Assembly (NCBI RefSeq): GCF_032854445.1
Contig: NC_088295.1
Location: 63,595,249-63,659,248, forward strand
Reading direction: 5' to 3'
From: Liolophura sinensis
Taxonomy: Eukaryota > Mollusca > Polyplacophora > Chitonida > Chitonidae
DNA: 64,000 nucleotides
Of this stretch, positions 26,201-36,554 are shown piece after piece. Below the pieces are notes generated by a model. It ran no database searches. It worked only from the letters and a program-made list of their open reading frames with translations, and was not told the DNA's origin. The translations under genes and the position numbers were made by a program. Every line of letters starts with the position of its first letter. The stretch's first letter is position 1.

Positions 26201-28149
26201 TTTACCAGATTTCTCTCTAGGACCATACAATTCGTCAATTTAGATGTAAAATAACTAAAAATATCCCTCCTTGATAAAAAAAAATTTTAATCAAATTAGA
26301 AACTATACAGTAATATATAATGTCTTATAAAAGAGACAATGGATGTGTTTACCTAAAATGGAAATGCGTAGCGCCTTACATTACCTGCATATTGATGAAC
26401 AAAATCGCGACCTTGGATATCTCAATAAAACGAAAAACGAAGATATGTTTGCTAAAATAAAGCAAATTAATGGTCTATTATAATATACAGAATACAATAT
26501 AGAATAATAGCTTAAGGAAATAAGAACTGCATAACCAGTATTATGGTGTCTTATAAGAAAGCTAAAGAAACATAATGCTGTTATTCTAGAAGAAACTTCT
26601 AAGGTAATTAATATTTGTTCTACCTGTGCAGGTGTTTATCTGGTGCTGACTAAGGCAAATGGTCTCTGGGCAAAGTGGCCAAAGATTAATTTGGTTATTT
26701 AGCGGACATTAATTGTAATCTATATAGGTCTAATTTTTAGAGCGTTTCATATTTGTTTCCATTTCATAGGGAGACAGCTGGCATTGGGTTTTATTGCCAA
26801 ACCTAGCAATTGCTTGCCATTCGTAAACCAATCAAAATCGATACACATTTTCAATGCTCATTTCCACCACATAGCCATTAACACCTTCCTCATACAAAAC
26901 TGTATGTATGGAATAGCATTTGTTCCAAACGAAACAGAATCAGTCATCAGAGAGTCAAATGAAACTTGTCTCGTTCGAAAGGGAAGCAGCCACCAGTTCA
27001 TGAAGTAAGGCTTGCCGCAAATAAAGGAGCAACAGTTTTCAGTGTAAAGTCCAAACACTATATCCAAATCAGTTGTCAAACTCAGTCTTATAAATATACT
27101 ACCGTATCCCGATTTAATACGAAATGGACGTATTTGATTAACGACGCCTTTTAAACCGGAGTTGAAAAGTTCGTCTTCGTTATAAGCACGGTTTTACCAG
27201 GTAAACCGATATTGTGTGCGTAAATATAGAACAGACCACAGATGTGCGGTTGAACTGTATGACTTACATCAATACCTTCAACCCCGTCTGTAGAATCAAC
27301 CAGGAAGTAGCTGTGAGGTGAAGGACGTAATATAACAGGGCGGAGACACTTAACCTGCCTCTTAATATCCCCAGCTCTGTCCACTGAACGATGTCGGAAA
27401 GATCATAGTCCTTTAGGCATCGCACAGGCAATGAAGTTTACTGAAAAGATGAGTTACTTGAGTGAACGAATTTGAATCCAAACTTGGGATATGTAGGCTC
27501 TGTGTATAAGGAGATAGGTGGAGACGTGGCCGTCTCAGTGGGAATATACACCTCTTGTGAATATAGGTCTCTGGTGTTTTTGTTGCAAGTAACCAAAATG
27601 ATGTATAAATATAAAACTCTGAGAAAGTAAAAACTAAACTAGCAACAAATTGCAGTTAGCAAAGATTTACCATGATTGCATGGTACGACAAGCCATTACC
27701 TATTCTAGATCGGTCCCCAGATGAGTTTCCTCAAAGAGCAAAGATGACAAATGACTACCTAACCAGAATTCCTGGCAGCCAGTAGCGGTAGACTACTACA
27801 GAGAGTTTTCGTCATTTGCTACGCCACACTGGACCGGCGCTGCCATAGAAGTTATTTTGATGACTTTGCTGTACTGCCTTGCAATGGACAAACTGACTGG
27901 CAAAGCACATTTCCAAAAAGAACTTTCAATCAACCAATGGTCTGACAAACCACGTCTCTAAAAAGAGCATTCCACCAATCAATAAACTGACCAAGCTCAG
28001 TCTCAAATAAAAAAGCATTCAGCCAATCAGTGGTTAGAACGCAGATGTCACATTAACAGAACACTTATTGGAGACAACAACCACAATATTTTTTATTTTC
28101 TGGGAAAGAGTTGAACTCAGATAAATATGATGACTTCGTTTCTTGTCCC

Positions 28150-28250
28150 CATTCTGGGTTAATTTCCTAGCAACTCCCACCAGAATGATGGCCACCGTCG
28201 TATGCGTGAAATATTGAAGAGTACGGTGTATAAAACCAAATAAATAAATA
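28150..28250 (+). mobile_element. 3' part of a SINE
   Basis: Contains cccaccagaatgatggccac, then gtcgtatgcgtgaaatattg and an aaataaataaataaa tail. The head is missing. Confidence 0.85.
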
Positions 28251-28474
28251 AAAAAAGTAGAACTGCATGTTGTTTCAAGGCTTCCAAATCGTGTCTTCAC
28301 TGTCGGTGTTTGGCTTCTGTTTCAATACAGAGCAGTTTGTGACATGACCTTGCTTGTAGCAGTTGTTCAGGAACACAGCGATGCTGGTACAATAAGATGC
28401 ACAACGTGTTTCGAGAAATCATGGTTAAAGAACATACAATTGTTCACTTACCCTCTAAGTCTAGTTGGACATGG

Positions 28475-29440
28475 ACATAATACTGTTTGTAAAAATACAT
28501 GAACATGACACTGTTTGTAAAAATACATGAACATGACACTGTTTGTAGAAATACATGGACATGACACTGTTTGTAAAAATACATGGATATGACACTGTTT
28601 GTAAAAATGCATGGACATGACACTGTAGAAATAAATGGACATGACACTGTTTGTAGAAATACTTGGACATGACACTGTTTGTAGAAATACATGGACATGA
28701 CACTGTTTGTAGAAATACATGGACATGACAGTGTTCGTAGAAACACATGGACATGAGATTGTAGATATACATGGGCATGACACTGTTTGTAGAAATAAAT
28801 GGGCAGGAACATGTCCCTGTATTTCTAATACAGGGACATGACATAGTAGATATACATGGACATTAGACTATTTGTAGAAACACGTGGACATGACACTGTT
28901 GGTAGAAACGCGCGGATCTGACTCTGAAGAAAAACTTGGACAGGATACTATTTGTAGCAATACATGGACATGAGACTATTTGTAGAAACACATGAACATG
29001 ACACTGTTTGTAGAAACGCGCGGATCTTACTCTGAAGAAAAACTTGGACAGGATACTGTTTGTAGAAACACTTGTACATGATGCTGTTTGTAGAAATACT
29101 TGGACATGAATCTGTTTGTAAAAATACTTGGACGTAATACTGTTTGTAGAAATAATTGGACATAATACTGTTTGTAGAAATACTTGGACATGCCACTGTT
29201 TGTAAAAATACATGGATATGACACTGTTTGTAAAAATACATGGACATGACACTGTTCGTAGAAATACATGGACATGACACAGTTTGTAAAAATACATGGA
29301 TATGACACTGTTTGTAAAAATACATGGACATGTCACTGTTTGTAGAAATACATGGACATGACAGTGTTTGTAGAAATACTTGGACATGATACTGTTTGTA
29401 AAAATAATTGGACATGTCACTGTTTGTAGAAATACATGGC
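28475..29440. repeat. 28-bp minisatellite, about 34 copies
   Basis: The unit is acatgacactgtttgtagaa plus atacatgg with local variants, and a short non-repetitive interruption with aacgcgcggatctgactctg occurring twice (28907 and 29017). The minus strand is almost free of stops in all three frames, producing open frames of up to 218 codons; since 28 is not a multiple of 3, the frames cycle with a 28-residue super-period. I regard these frames as artefacts. Confidence 0.97.
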
Positions 29441-29598
29441 TTTGCTTTTGACTTCTTTGACACACTTGTTTGTACATTAGTAACTTGTGAATGACTGACG
29501 GACTGAAATCACACAACACATAACAATTACTACAAGGCCGGATATGCTCACATGCTCATGTCATATGCAACACTCTTCGGTATATTACTATCCAAGTG

Positions 29599-29810
29599 TT
29601 TATTTATTTATTTATTTGATTGGTGTTTTACGCCCTACTCAAGAATATTTCACTTATGCGACGGCGGCCAGCATTATGGTGGGAGGGAACCGCGCAGAGC
29701 CCGGGGGAAACCCACGACCATCCGCAGGCTGCTGGCACACCTTCACATGTACGGCCGGAGAGGAAGCCAGCATGAGCTGGACTTGAACACACAAACAGCG
29801 CGCTGGTGAG
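29599..29810 (-). mobile_element. SINE, near full length
   Basis: Best-preserved copy of this family in the window. The plus strand begins with the (ttta)n tail at 29599, then gattggtgttttacgcc, acggcggccagcattatggt, gggaaacccacgaccatccg, and ends gctggacttgaacacacaaa. Reverse complemented, the head carries a B-box word (GTTCAAGTCC) and the tail is AT-rich (aaataaataa), the order expected for a tRNA-derived SINE. Confidence 0.93.
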
Positions 29811-29999
29811 TACTATTGAAGTAAGGACAATTCAGAACGTCAAAACTGAAACTATCCCCCCTGTCATATAATCGACTTGACTGGAAACCCTGTTGTCTTT
29901 GTACAAATGCAAGTCCAGGAAAGTCGTACCTTGTGGAGGGCCTGTAGTGCCCTTTAAATCCAGCGACGGCGGATGTCTAGTTAATGAGAAAGATCAAGC

Positions 30000-30110
30000 T
30001 TTATAAAGACCACTCCTTAATACCCTTATAGCAGTGCCCGGGATTTGAACCCCAGACCCCTGGCAAGCTGTAGATGAGTGTAGTAGTCATTACGCAATAG
30101 TATAACTTCA
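30000..30110 (-). mobile_element. tRNA-like SINE head remnant (weak)
   Basis: The reverse complement contains ctggggttcaaatcccgg, a good B-box, preceded by a degenerate A-box region. No body is recognisable. Confidence 0.35.
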
Positions 30111-30849
30111 GATTACTTATTTTCACAATTCGGCTGTGAATGATACATTCCCCCACTCATAGGTAAACCCAACTTGTACGCCATTTATTGAACGAGACGT
30201 GAGACACCAAGTCACTTGATGTCTGTGCAATATGATAGCCTTCAACACAACACTATGGTGCGTTTGTACAGACGGCATATATCACAGGTTGAGGAACATT
30301 TGTTCTGAGAGCTCTGGACTTAATTGGCTCTCGGATTAAAAAGAAGCGATGAGTTTCGAGGAAATTACCCCAGTTCAGGCTGGATTACATCTAAGTGCTG
30401 GATTCATGGTAACCATGCATTATACCGGAGGGCTTTCCCCTTGTGTGACGTACGCGGCGGTGCCTCTAGGCTGGACAGACTTGTAAACAAGGTATTCCTC
30501 AATTCACTCAGAAGTTCTTGGAACGTTGCAGATGGCTGATGTCTTGGAAAAGGCACCCATCAAAAAAAAATTGAGGGCTCTATGGTTTCTCATTGCGTTG
30601 CCCTTTTTAAAAAGTTTTTTGTGTTGTTTTTTCTTGCCATATATGAGTTACCTTTTCTGACCAATGCAGAGAGCGTTTTCTAGAAGGACGGAGACGGTAA
30701 TAAGTACGTTGTGTCTGAACTTGGTTTGATTCCCCCATCTGCTACCTATTACGACCCTATACATTAGTTAATGTATGCAAATTAAATGGTAACTTTAGAA
30801 GTAACTAAAGTTTGCAAGTTTGGATGTAACAGATTATGGGACCCAAATA

Positions 30850-31050
30850 GTTATTATTTTGATCGGTGTTTTACGCCGTACTCAGGAATATTTCACTTAC
30901 ACGACGGCGGCCAGCATTATGGTGGAAGGAAACCGGGCAGAGCTAGGGGGGAATCCGCAGCCATCTGCAGGTTGTTGACAGACCTTCCATATACGGCCAG
31001 ATAGGAAGCCAGCATGAGCTGGGCAAACTGATAGCGACAGCGTACTCACA
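30850..31050 (-). mobile_element. SINE copy
   Basis: Same order as the copy at 29599: gatcggtgttttacgccgta, acgacggcggccagcattat, ggttgttgacagacc, aagccagcatgagctgg. The tail is shortened. Confidence 0.92.
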
Positions 31051-31408
31051 AACAGTGTTCTCTCTTGAGTAGGCCCTACATCTACGTTTGTCAATAATAA
31101 CTTCCAACTCCGAAACAAAAGGTATGAAGTAGCGCAAGGTTGAATTAACTAAGTCTCATTGTTGTGTTAAACCAAAGGTCATCCGTTGCCATTTTAGGAC
31201 GTTAGTCACTGTGTGTCCACAAAATCATGAATTCTTCATTTCCATCTTTCATTAGGGAGATTTTAAGATACAGTTCCCAACTGGAATTGCCCCGTTACAA
31301 TAAGCAGTCGCCTGGGTTCGCATGAAAGTGTAACTGGTATTAGGTAAAAATTTAATGCAGAAGATTTGCCTTCCACCACAACACATTGAACTCGCTTTAC
31401 AAGAGGGG

Positions 31409-31680
31409 CGGGAATGGAACTGGGATCCATCCGTAACATGTTGAGGTGGGGTGAGGGAGCGGGGATCCATCCGTATCGTGGGGGTCGGGTGAGGGAACTG
31501 GGATCCACCCGTAACATGTGGGGGTGGGTGAGGGAGCGGAGATCCATCCGTAACATGTGGGGGTGGGGTGAGGCAGCGGGCATCCATCCGTAACATGTGA
31601 GGGTGGGGTGAGGGAGCGGGGATCCATGCGTAACATGTGGGGGTGGGGTGAGGAAGGGGGATCCATCCGTGACATGAGGA
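31409..31680. repeat. G-rich 38-39-bp minisatellite, about 7 copies
   Basis: The unit is gatccatccgtaacatgtgg followed by gggtggggtgagggagcgg. The plus strand has repeated G3-G5 runs within each unit. Confidence 0.95.
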
Positions 31681-31761
31681 AGAAAGTTCATCAAAGACCA
31701 GTGATGACTTCCTGGCACTGCTTCCACAATGCACTTATCAGACTGGAAACACCACTGTGGT

Positions 31762-31806
31762 GTCATAAGTGAAATATATTTGAGTGCGGCGTCAAACACC
31801 AATCAA
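31762..31806 (+). mobile_element. Short SINE 3' fragment
   Basis: Contains cataagtgaaatatatttga and gcgtcaaacaccaatcaatt, the terminal core of the same family. Confidence 0.7.
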
Positions 31807-32488
31807 TTCAACCGGCCAATCAATTGTGCAAACAATGATTATGGTATAGCTGCTTTAGGGGTACAATAACTTGTCTGTACAAAATCTCTATAATTATCAA
31901 ACAAACATGGTTTCTAAAAGTTACATCAACAGCCATTTTGTTCCATTCACTTTTATAAAAAAGACCCTTGCGGACTGATTTGCCTATGACCTTTTACACA
32001 TGCCATGTCCCCTACATTCTTTGGCCCCATTTCATCTGTATTCCCTAAGTGCCTTAAGATGCCCTGTGTTGATGGCTTGCTAAACTCGTTTCCAGCATTG
32101 CCCGACGTCCCATTACCTCGATACACAATCCTCACTATAACTATTTCGATACAGTTGACTTTCAATTGACTTAATGGGACAAGCATCGACAAGCTTTGGC
32201 GTGACGTCAGAGCGGGGCCAAATTGCGGTCTCGGATAACCTGACTTGCGTAGAGCATTTACGTAAATCGGCTACAGTTTTAGCTGACGTTCTTAAATCAG
32301 ACTGACTGCCCTTCTCAATTTGGCCGCGTGTCTATTAAGTGTTTCGATGATAATAAGTGGGTTTGCGAAAATATGGGTGAATTTGTCTCAAACTAACGCC
32401 AGTTGGGTTTATTTTAAGACAGTTTAAGGTGGTATTTGTACAGGTATTTTTGTTCGAATGTCTGTTTACATTTAAAAGACATTCTCTT

Positions 32489-32512
32489 TTTCTCTCTCTC
32501 TCTCTCTCTCTC
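32489..32512. repeat. (CT)n microsatellite
   Basis: About 12 CT dinucleotides in SLC16 intron 1. Confidence 0.9.
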
Positions 32513-32594
32513 TAACTTTTGTGCTTGCCTTTCACGTACTCCATCTACAAACCACTTACCACAGTTTCTTTTTCATAATTTCTGTTCTACTAAA

Positions 32595-32800
32595 GTAACA
32601 CCAATGCGGTCGCTGTGAGTTCAAGTCCAGCTGATTCTGGCTTCCTCTCCGACCGTACGTCAGAACGTCTTCCAATAACCTGCGGATGGTCGTGTGTTTC
32701 CCTCGTGCTCTGCCTGGTTTCCTTTTTATCATAATGCTACCCGCCGTCGTATAAGTGAAATATTCTTGAGTACGGCGTAAAACACCAATCAGTTGGTCCA
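32595..32800 (+). mobile_element. SINE, near full length, sense orientation
   Basis: The head reads gcggtcgctgtgagttcaag (B-box GTTCAAGTCC), followed by tggcttcctctccgaccgta, aacctgcggatggtcgtg, gccgtcgtataagtgaaat and ggcgtaaaacaccaatcag. This copy lies sense to the SLC16 gene in intron 1. Confidence 0.93.
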
Positions 32801-33119
32801 TGTTCACAGCTCATGCGGTTGCCACATTAACCGCTCTGAAGCGTTTTATTCACTAACATGAAACCCGGACGTTGTGCACAACGAAAACCAGCTTCCCGTT
32901 ATTATGAATTCATGTTTTTAAAGTAAAAATTAATGTTAAGGCTTCCAAACAAGTTGTAAGTCGCACTTTTAATGGTGTACATCTTGTTGATTTCAATTCA
33001 AGCGATCCACGACTTCATCTTTTTTATTGAAAATGGCGGATGACGAAATTTGGCTAGCTGTCGTTGGTAGCTGTAGTGAAAATAAAGACCATACCTTGTT
33101 AATTATCACGTTATGCTCT

Positions 33120-33567
33120 ATATCCACCAGTAATGCTTGCGGTTGTTTGGTTTCAGTTTCGCTGAGCTTATATACACCAGTAATGTCTGTGGCTGTTTTG
33201 TTTCAGTTTGGCTGAGCGTATATACACCAGTAATGTCTGTGGTTGTTTTGTTTCAGTTTGGCTGAGCGTATATACACCAGTAATGTCTGTGGTTGTTTTG
33301 TTTCAGTTTGTCTCGACAGCCTATATACACACCAGAAATGTCTGTTATTTTTTTGTTTCAGTTTATTTGAGCGTATATACACCAGTAATGCCTGTGGTTG
33401 TTTTGTTTCAGTTTAGCTGAGCGTATATACACCAGTAATGGCTGTGGTTGTTTTGTTTCAGTTTGGCTCGACAGCCCATACACACCAGTAATGTCTGTGA
33501 TTGTTTTGTTTCAATTTAGCTCGGTAGCCTATACACACCAGTAATGCCTGTGATTGTTTTGTTTCAG
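33120..33567 (+). repeat. 50-55-bp array duplicating the exon-2 splice acceptor
   Basis: Nine tandem units, each ending ttgttttgtttcagtttggc or a variant. The last unit is the true acceptor of exon 2 (cag at 33565-33567). Earlier copies have their AG at about 33155, 33206, 33256, 33306, 33361, 33411 and 33461. The copy at 33514 has caa instead of cag. Each unit therefore carries the polypyrimidine-like tract, the AG and the first 6-8 exon bases; the copy at 33514 extends the exon similarity to ctcggtagcct. By my reading, use of the upstream AGs meets a stop codon before the true exon in the cases I translated. Confidence 0.93.
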
Positions 33568-33901
33568 TTTGGCTGGGTAGCTTGGGTCTCAGCGTCACCC
33601 TCCTACTCTCACCCGTCATCACAACGATCTGCCGGCGGAAGAGCCCTCGCTTGTACGCCGTCATCGGCGGGCTCATCTCCTCCCTCGGGTGCCTTTTTCT
33701 CGCGTTCTCCACCCAGGTGGAGCAGCTGTTCATCAGCCATGGGGTTGTCTTTTCCCTGGGCACAGGCATCACCGTGTCTACGGCTAACATGATGATCGGT
33801 CGCTATTTCAAGGAGAGGCGAGAGCTGGCGGAAGTCATCGTCCTGTCTGGCACGGGGTTAGGCGCGGCCGTCATGTCTGTGCTTTTCTCCAAACTCTACA
33901 A
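33568..33901 (+). CDS. SLC16-like transporter, coding exon 2 (TM2-TM5)
   Basis: The exon continues the phase-1 codon from exon 1 and ends at AA|gtaagt (phase 2). It encodes TM2 ([20 protein letters not shown]), a short basic loop [10 protein letters not shown] typical of the MFS TM2-TM3 loop, TM3, TM4 with [17 protein letters not shown] and the following basic loop KERREL, and TM5 with the glycine-rich SGTGLGAAV. The order and spacing match the SLC16 family closely. There is no in-frame stop. Its acceptor is the last unit of the tandem array immediately upstream, so splice fidelity here is an open question. Confidence 0.92.
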
Positions 33902-34094
33902 GTAAGTATATCTTTGATACAATATACAGTAAACGATATCCTTAATGAAGCGAAGATTAGTCTACATTTTTGTGTGCTACTTATTTTTCACTCAGTATGT
34001 AAGTTCTTTTACAGAAAATCACAATACAATAAAATGCAAATTATTAGTGGTAGTTGATGCCCTGAAACTAACAAAATAAAAGTGTACATTTACA

Positions 34095-34245
34095 TTTATT
34101 TATTTGACTGCAGTTTGGTTTATGGATGGAGGAAACTGAGCGTCCTTGAAGGAAAATAAACCGTCCTTCGCCAGGTAGCTGACAAACCTCCTGCCTAAAA
34201 GTCGCATCCAAAGCAGCGAGGGCTAGATTCTATCCGGCGATAGTA
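34095..34245 (-). mobile_element. Diverged tRNA-derived SINE
   Basis: The plus strand shows a tttatttatttgac tail, then ggatggaggaaactgagcgt, then ccaggtagctgacaaacctc, ending gggctagattctatccggc, a decayed reverse B-box. It sits in SLC16 intron 2, close to the acceptor of exon 3. Confidence 0.65.
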
Positions 34246-34280
34246 GTATGCTACTTCAGTACGCATGTGTTGTTTTGCAG

Positions 34281-34550
34281 GACCCTAAGCTGGATGCATG
34301 GCTTACAGTGTGTGGCCGTTTGCTAGTGTTGACCATCCTGGCCGGGTCTTTGTATCGTCCAGCATCTCTCTATCACCCCCGGAGGAAAGTCATTCTGCAC
34401 ATCAAGAGCCAGAAGAGAACACGTCGAGATAGAAACGCTGACAAACCGCCATACTTCGACTTTAGCGCTCTGCGCATGCGCTCCGTTCAAATGCTGATGG
34501 TGATAACGTCATTAATAGCCCTAGGAATTCACGTCCCGGTCATTCTGCTG
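34281..34550 (+). CDS. SLC16-like transporter, coding exon 3, with apparent frameshift
   Basis: The exon starts after ttttgcag and joins exon 2 as [18 protein letters not shown], the start of TM6. This frame meets TAG at 34324. The rest of TM6 and the cytoplasmic loop ([19 protein letters not shown] then [13 protein letters not shown]) and TM7 are in the frame one base earlier, starting CTA at 34323. One missing base at about 34320-34323 explains this; no intron fits. It could be an assembly error, a polymorphism or a true lesion. The exon ends at CTG|gtaggt in phase 0. An alternative acceptor at 34259 would add 21 bases in the same frame. The central loop is short and basic compared with MCT1. 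Confidence 0.85.
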
Positions 34551-34910
34551 GTAGGTATTGTACTGACCAGTTCCACTTGTCATACTGTTCCCTCTGCTTT
34601 GAATTTATTGACAAAGTTCGCGGTTTTATTGGCGTTACAACTTTGACAAAAGCTTAATTGGTGAGGGTCCACATTTGACAAAAGCTTTACCAAGAGAACC
34701 AAATCCAGGGCGTTTCTACAGGAAGACAAACATATTTGTCATCACCTACCTAAGATCAGGGAATTTTGCATTTCATATTTTGGCATTTATAAAGGTTTTA
34801 CAGATGATAACCAACCAAGCATTGAGTAATGCCATGCTTTTTCTTTAAAATTTCTTGTTTTTTTTTATTATACTTGGTTGGCATTAAACTCGGTTATCGT
34901 TTTTCTTCAG

Positions 34911-35340
34911 ACACACACAGCTTGGGACAAAACGACATCAAGTGAGCCAGCTTCCCACAATCGCCAGATCAACTACGACTTCGCCAACAACGACGCTCTG
35001 ATACTTCTGAACGTGTACATGGGGATAGGCCTTATGATCGGCTGCTGCACCCACGGCTACATCATCATCCGCAACAACAACAAGTGTATCATCTCCCGCC
35101 GCTACCTCTGCCAGTCGGCCTCCTTGAGCTGCGGCGTCCTCTGCCTACTTCTCACAATGGCGCACGACTACAATGCATTCGCCTTGTTCGCGTGGGTGTT
35201 CGGCATTTGTTACGGTGGCTACTGTTTCAGCCTGAAGATGTACACGTACGAACTGGTGAAGACTAAGATCATGGAAAGAGCCTGGGGTTTTATCTGCGCC
35301 GCACAGTGTTTGTCCATTCTTGTTGGCACACCCATCGCTG
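34911..35340 (+). CDS. SLC16-like transporter, coding exon 4 (TM8-TM11)
   Basis: The exon follows ttttcttcag, starts in phase 0 and ends at G|gtaagg (phase 1). It encodes a hydrophilic loop of about 30 residues, TM8 (ALILLNVYMGIGLMIGCC), TM9, TM10 (FALFAWVFGICYGGYCFSL) and TM11 with WGFICAAQCLSILVGTPIA, which resembles the conserved GPPxAG region of SLC16 proteins. In human MCT1, TM8 carries an Asp and an Arg used in proton and substrate handling. By my alignment these positions are Leu and Cys here, so proton-coupled lactate transport should not be assumed. Confidence 0.9.
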
Positions 35341-35862
35341 GTAAGGCTTTTAATACGCATCATTTTTTCCAAGAGAAGAGATTATAATTGTGACGAGTGG
35401 TACTTCATCCTGTTATTGTTTTTATCTTCATGATACGATATTGTGTACATACACATGCGAGCCAGATCGTGCAAACCAAACAATGTATCATAGGATGATG
35501 CTTTGAAATTTTCGAGGATTTGCTTTTTAAAACTGACAAAAATTAAAAATTTTCAGTAAACACTTGTATCAAGTGCATATATAAATAATTAGATGTTATC
35601 TGACATACAATATTTGTATTTTTGGTAAATAGTTTGGTGAATATGTCTAACCACTTTTCTTGCGTTGTGATGTAGGCTTTGATTAGTTTTATTCAATAAT
35701 TATTAATTTGTAAAAAAAAGGGGCCAAAAAGGAAAATAATAATGATGATGTGATGTTGAATAAATCTTCCAGACGGTGTGCAGTACAATTAAAGGAATTC
35801 TATCTCTGTATGACAGCGTTTTCGATTGACAACATTTCGCATTATTCTGTATTCATTTTCAG

Positions 35863-36554
35863 TGTACCTCAACGACATCCGCACTCCGCCCTCCCCTACA
35901 ACGGGCAAGGGTTACATATTCGCTGGCATTTGCACGGTGACTGGCGGTCTTTTGTTTTTCGTCATGTCCTTCGCTGAGACACATCACTCTAACGCCGACG
36001 TCTTGCAGAAACACACGTGTACCTGTGACCAGCAAATTGCCGAGGCTGCCGCCCTTTTGGACATCACCGCCGATGGCGTTATCTCTAAACCGCTCAACAA
36101 CGCCCAATACGTTATCTCACCGATTCAGCTGAGGAAACCGCCGGTCCGCGACGCCAACAACATGCAGCTTCAGTGTTATCTCACTCATAAGGAGAAGCAA
36201 AAACAGAGCGTCCTGTCCAAAATCTCGGAGGAAAGAGAAATGGGCCAGTGCGATTTGAAAGAGGTACCCCATGTCTCGACGCTAGACAAGGTTGCGGACT
36301 ATTTGATGGGGCGAAAGGACCAAGAAGATAAAGATTTGAGTAACAGCAGCAGTGGCATGGACCCGTGTCACCTGATCTCTGAGAATTCATCATCGTCGGA
36401 CAAAAACAACAGACAAGAGAAACACCTGAACGATCGTAAGGAGAAAGTGGTGAAAGTAGAACTGTTTGATCCGCCGAGTCAGGAGAAGGAATCCACAGCG
36501 ACTGTGTCTTACGACAGCGACTTGTACATCAACTTGTGTGAAGCTCAGGTGTGA
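35863..36554 (+). CDS. SLC16-like transporter, last coding exon (TM12 and C-terminal tail)
   Basis: The exon begins after ttcattttcag, completing the split codon, and ends with TGA at 36552-36554. It encodes the TM11-TM12 loop (YLNDIRTPPSP), TM12 (YIFAGICTVTGGLLFFVMSF) and a hydrophilic cytoplasmic tail of about 185 residues. The tail has a Cys-rich start (HTCTCDQQ), Ser/Asp/Lys-rich stretches and no domain I recognise. The long tail could carry trafficking or phosphorylation signals, but I see no specific motif. Confidence 0.92.

Larger units (their letters stand above)
11683..33567 (+). other. Intron 1 of the SLC16-like gene (21.9 kb)
   Basis: The donor G|gtaagt and the acceptor gtttcag (33561-33567) agree in phase 1. 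The intron contains at least eight tandem arrays and several SINE copies, listed separately. I recognise no exon between them. Stretches such as 13060-14810, 19800-21900, 23280-28150 and 31810-32480 look like unremarkable AT-rich sequence. Alternative first exons cannot be excluded. Confidence 0.85.

Noticed and set aside
28475-29440. Long minus-strand open frames (171-218 codons) read as Cys/Phe/Tyr-rich repeat proteins
   Set aside because: They follow from the 28-bp tandem unit lacking stops in every frame; no start context, splicing or family similarity.
29544-31118. Open frames on either strand with peptides such as FTPYSRIFHLCDGGQHYGG
   Set aside because: The same peptides recur at every copy of one SINE family, so they come from the repeat and are not genes.
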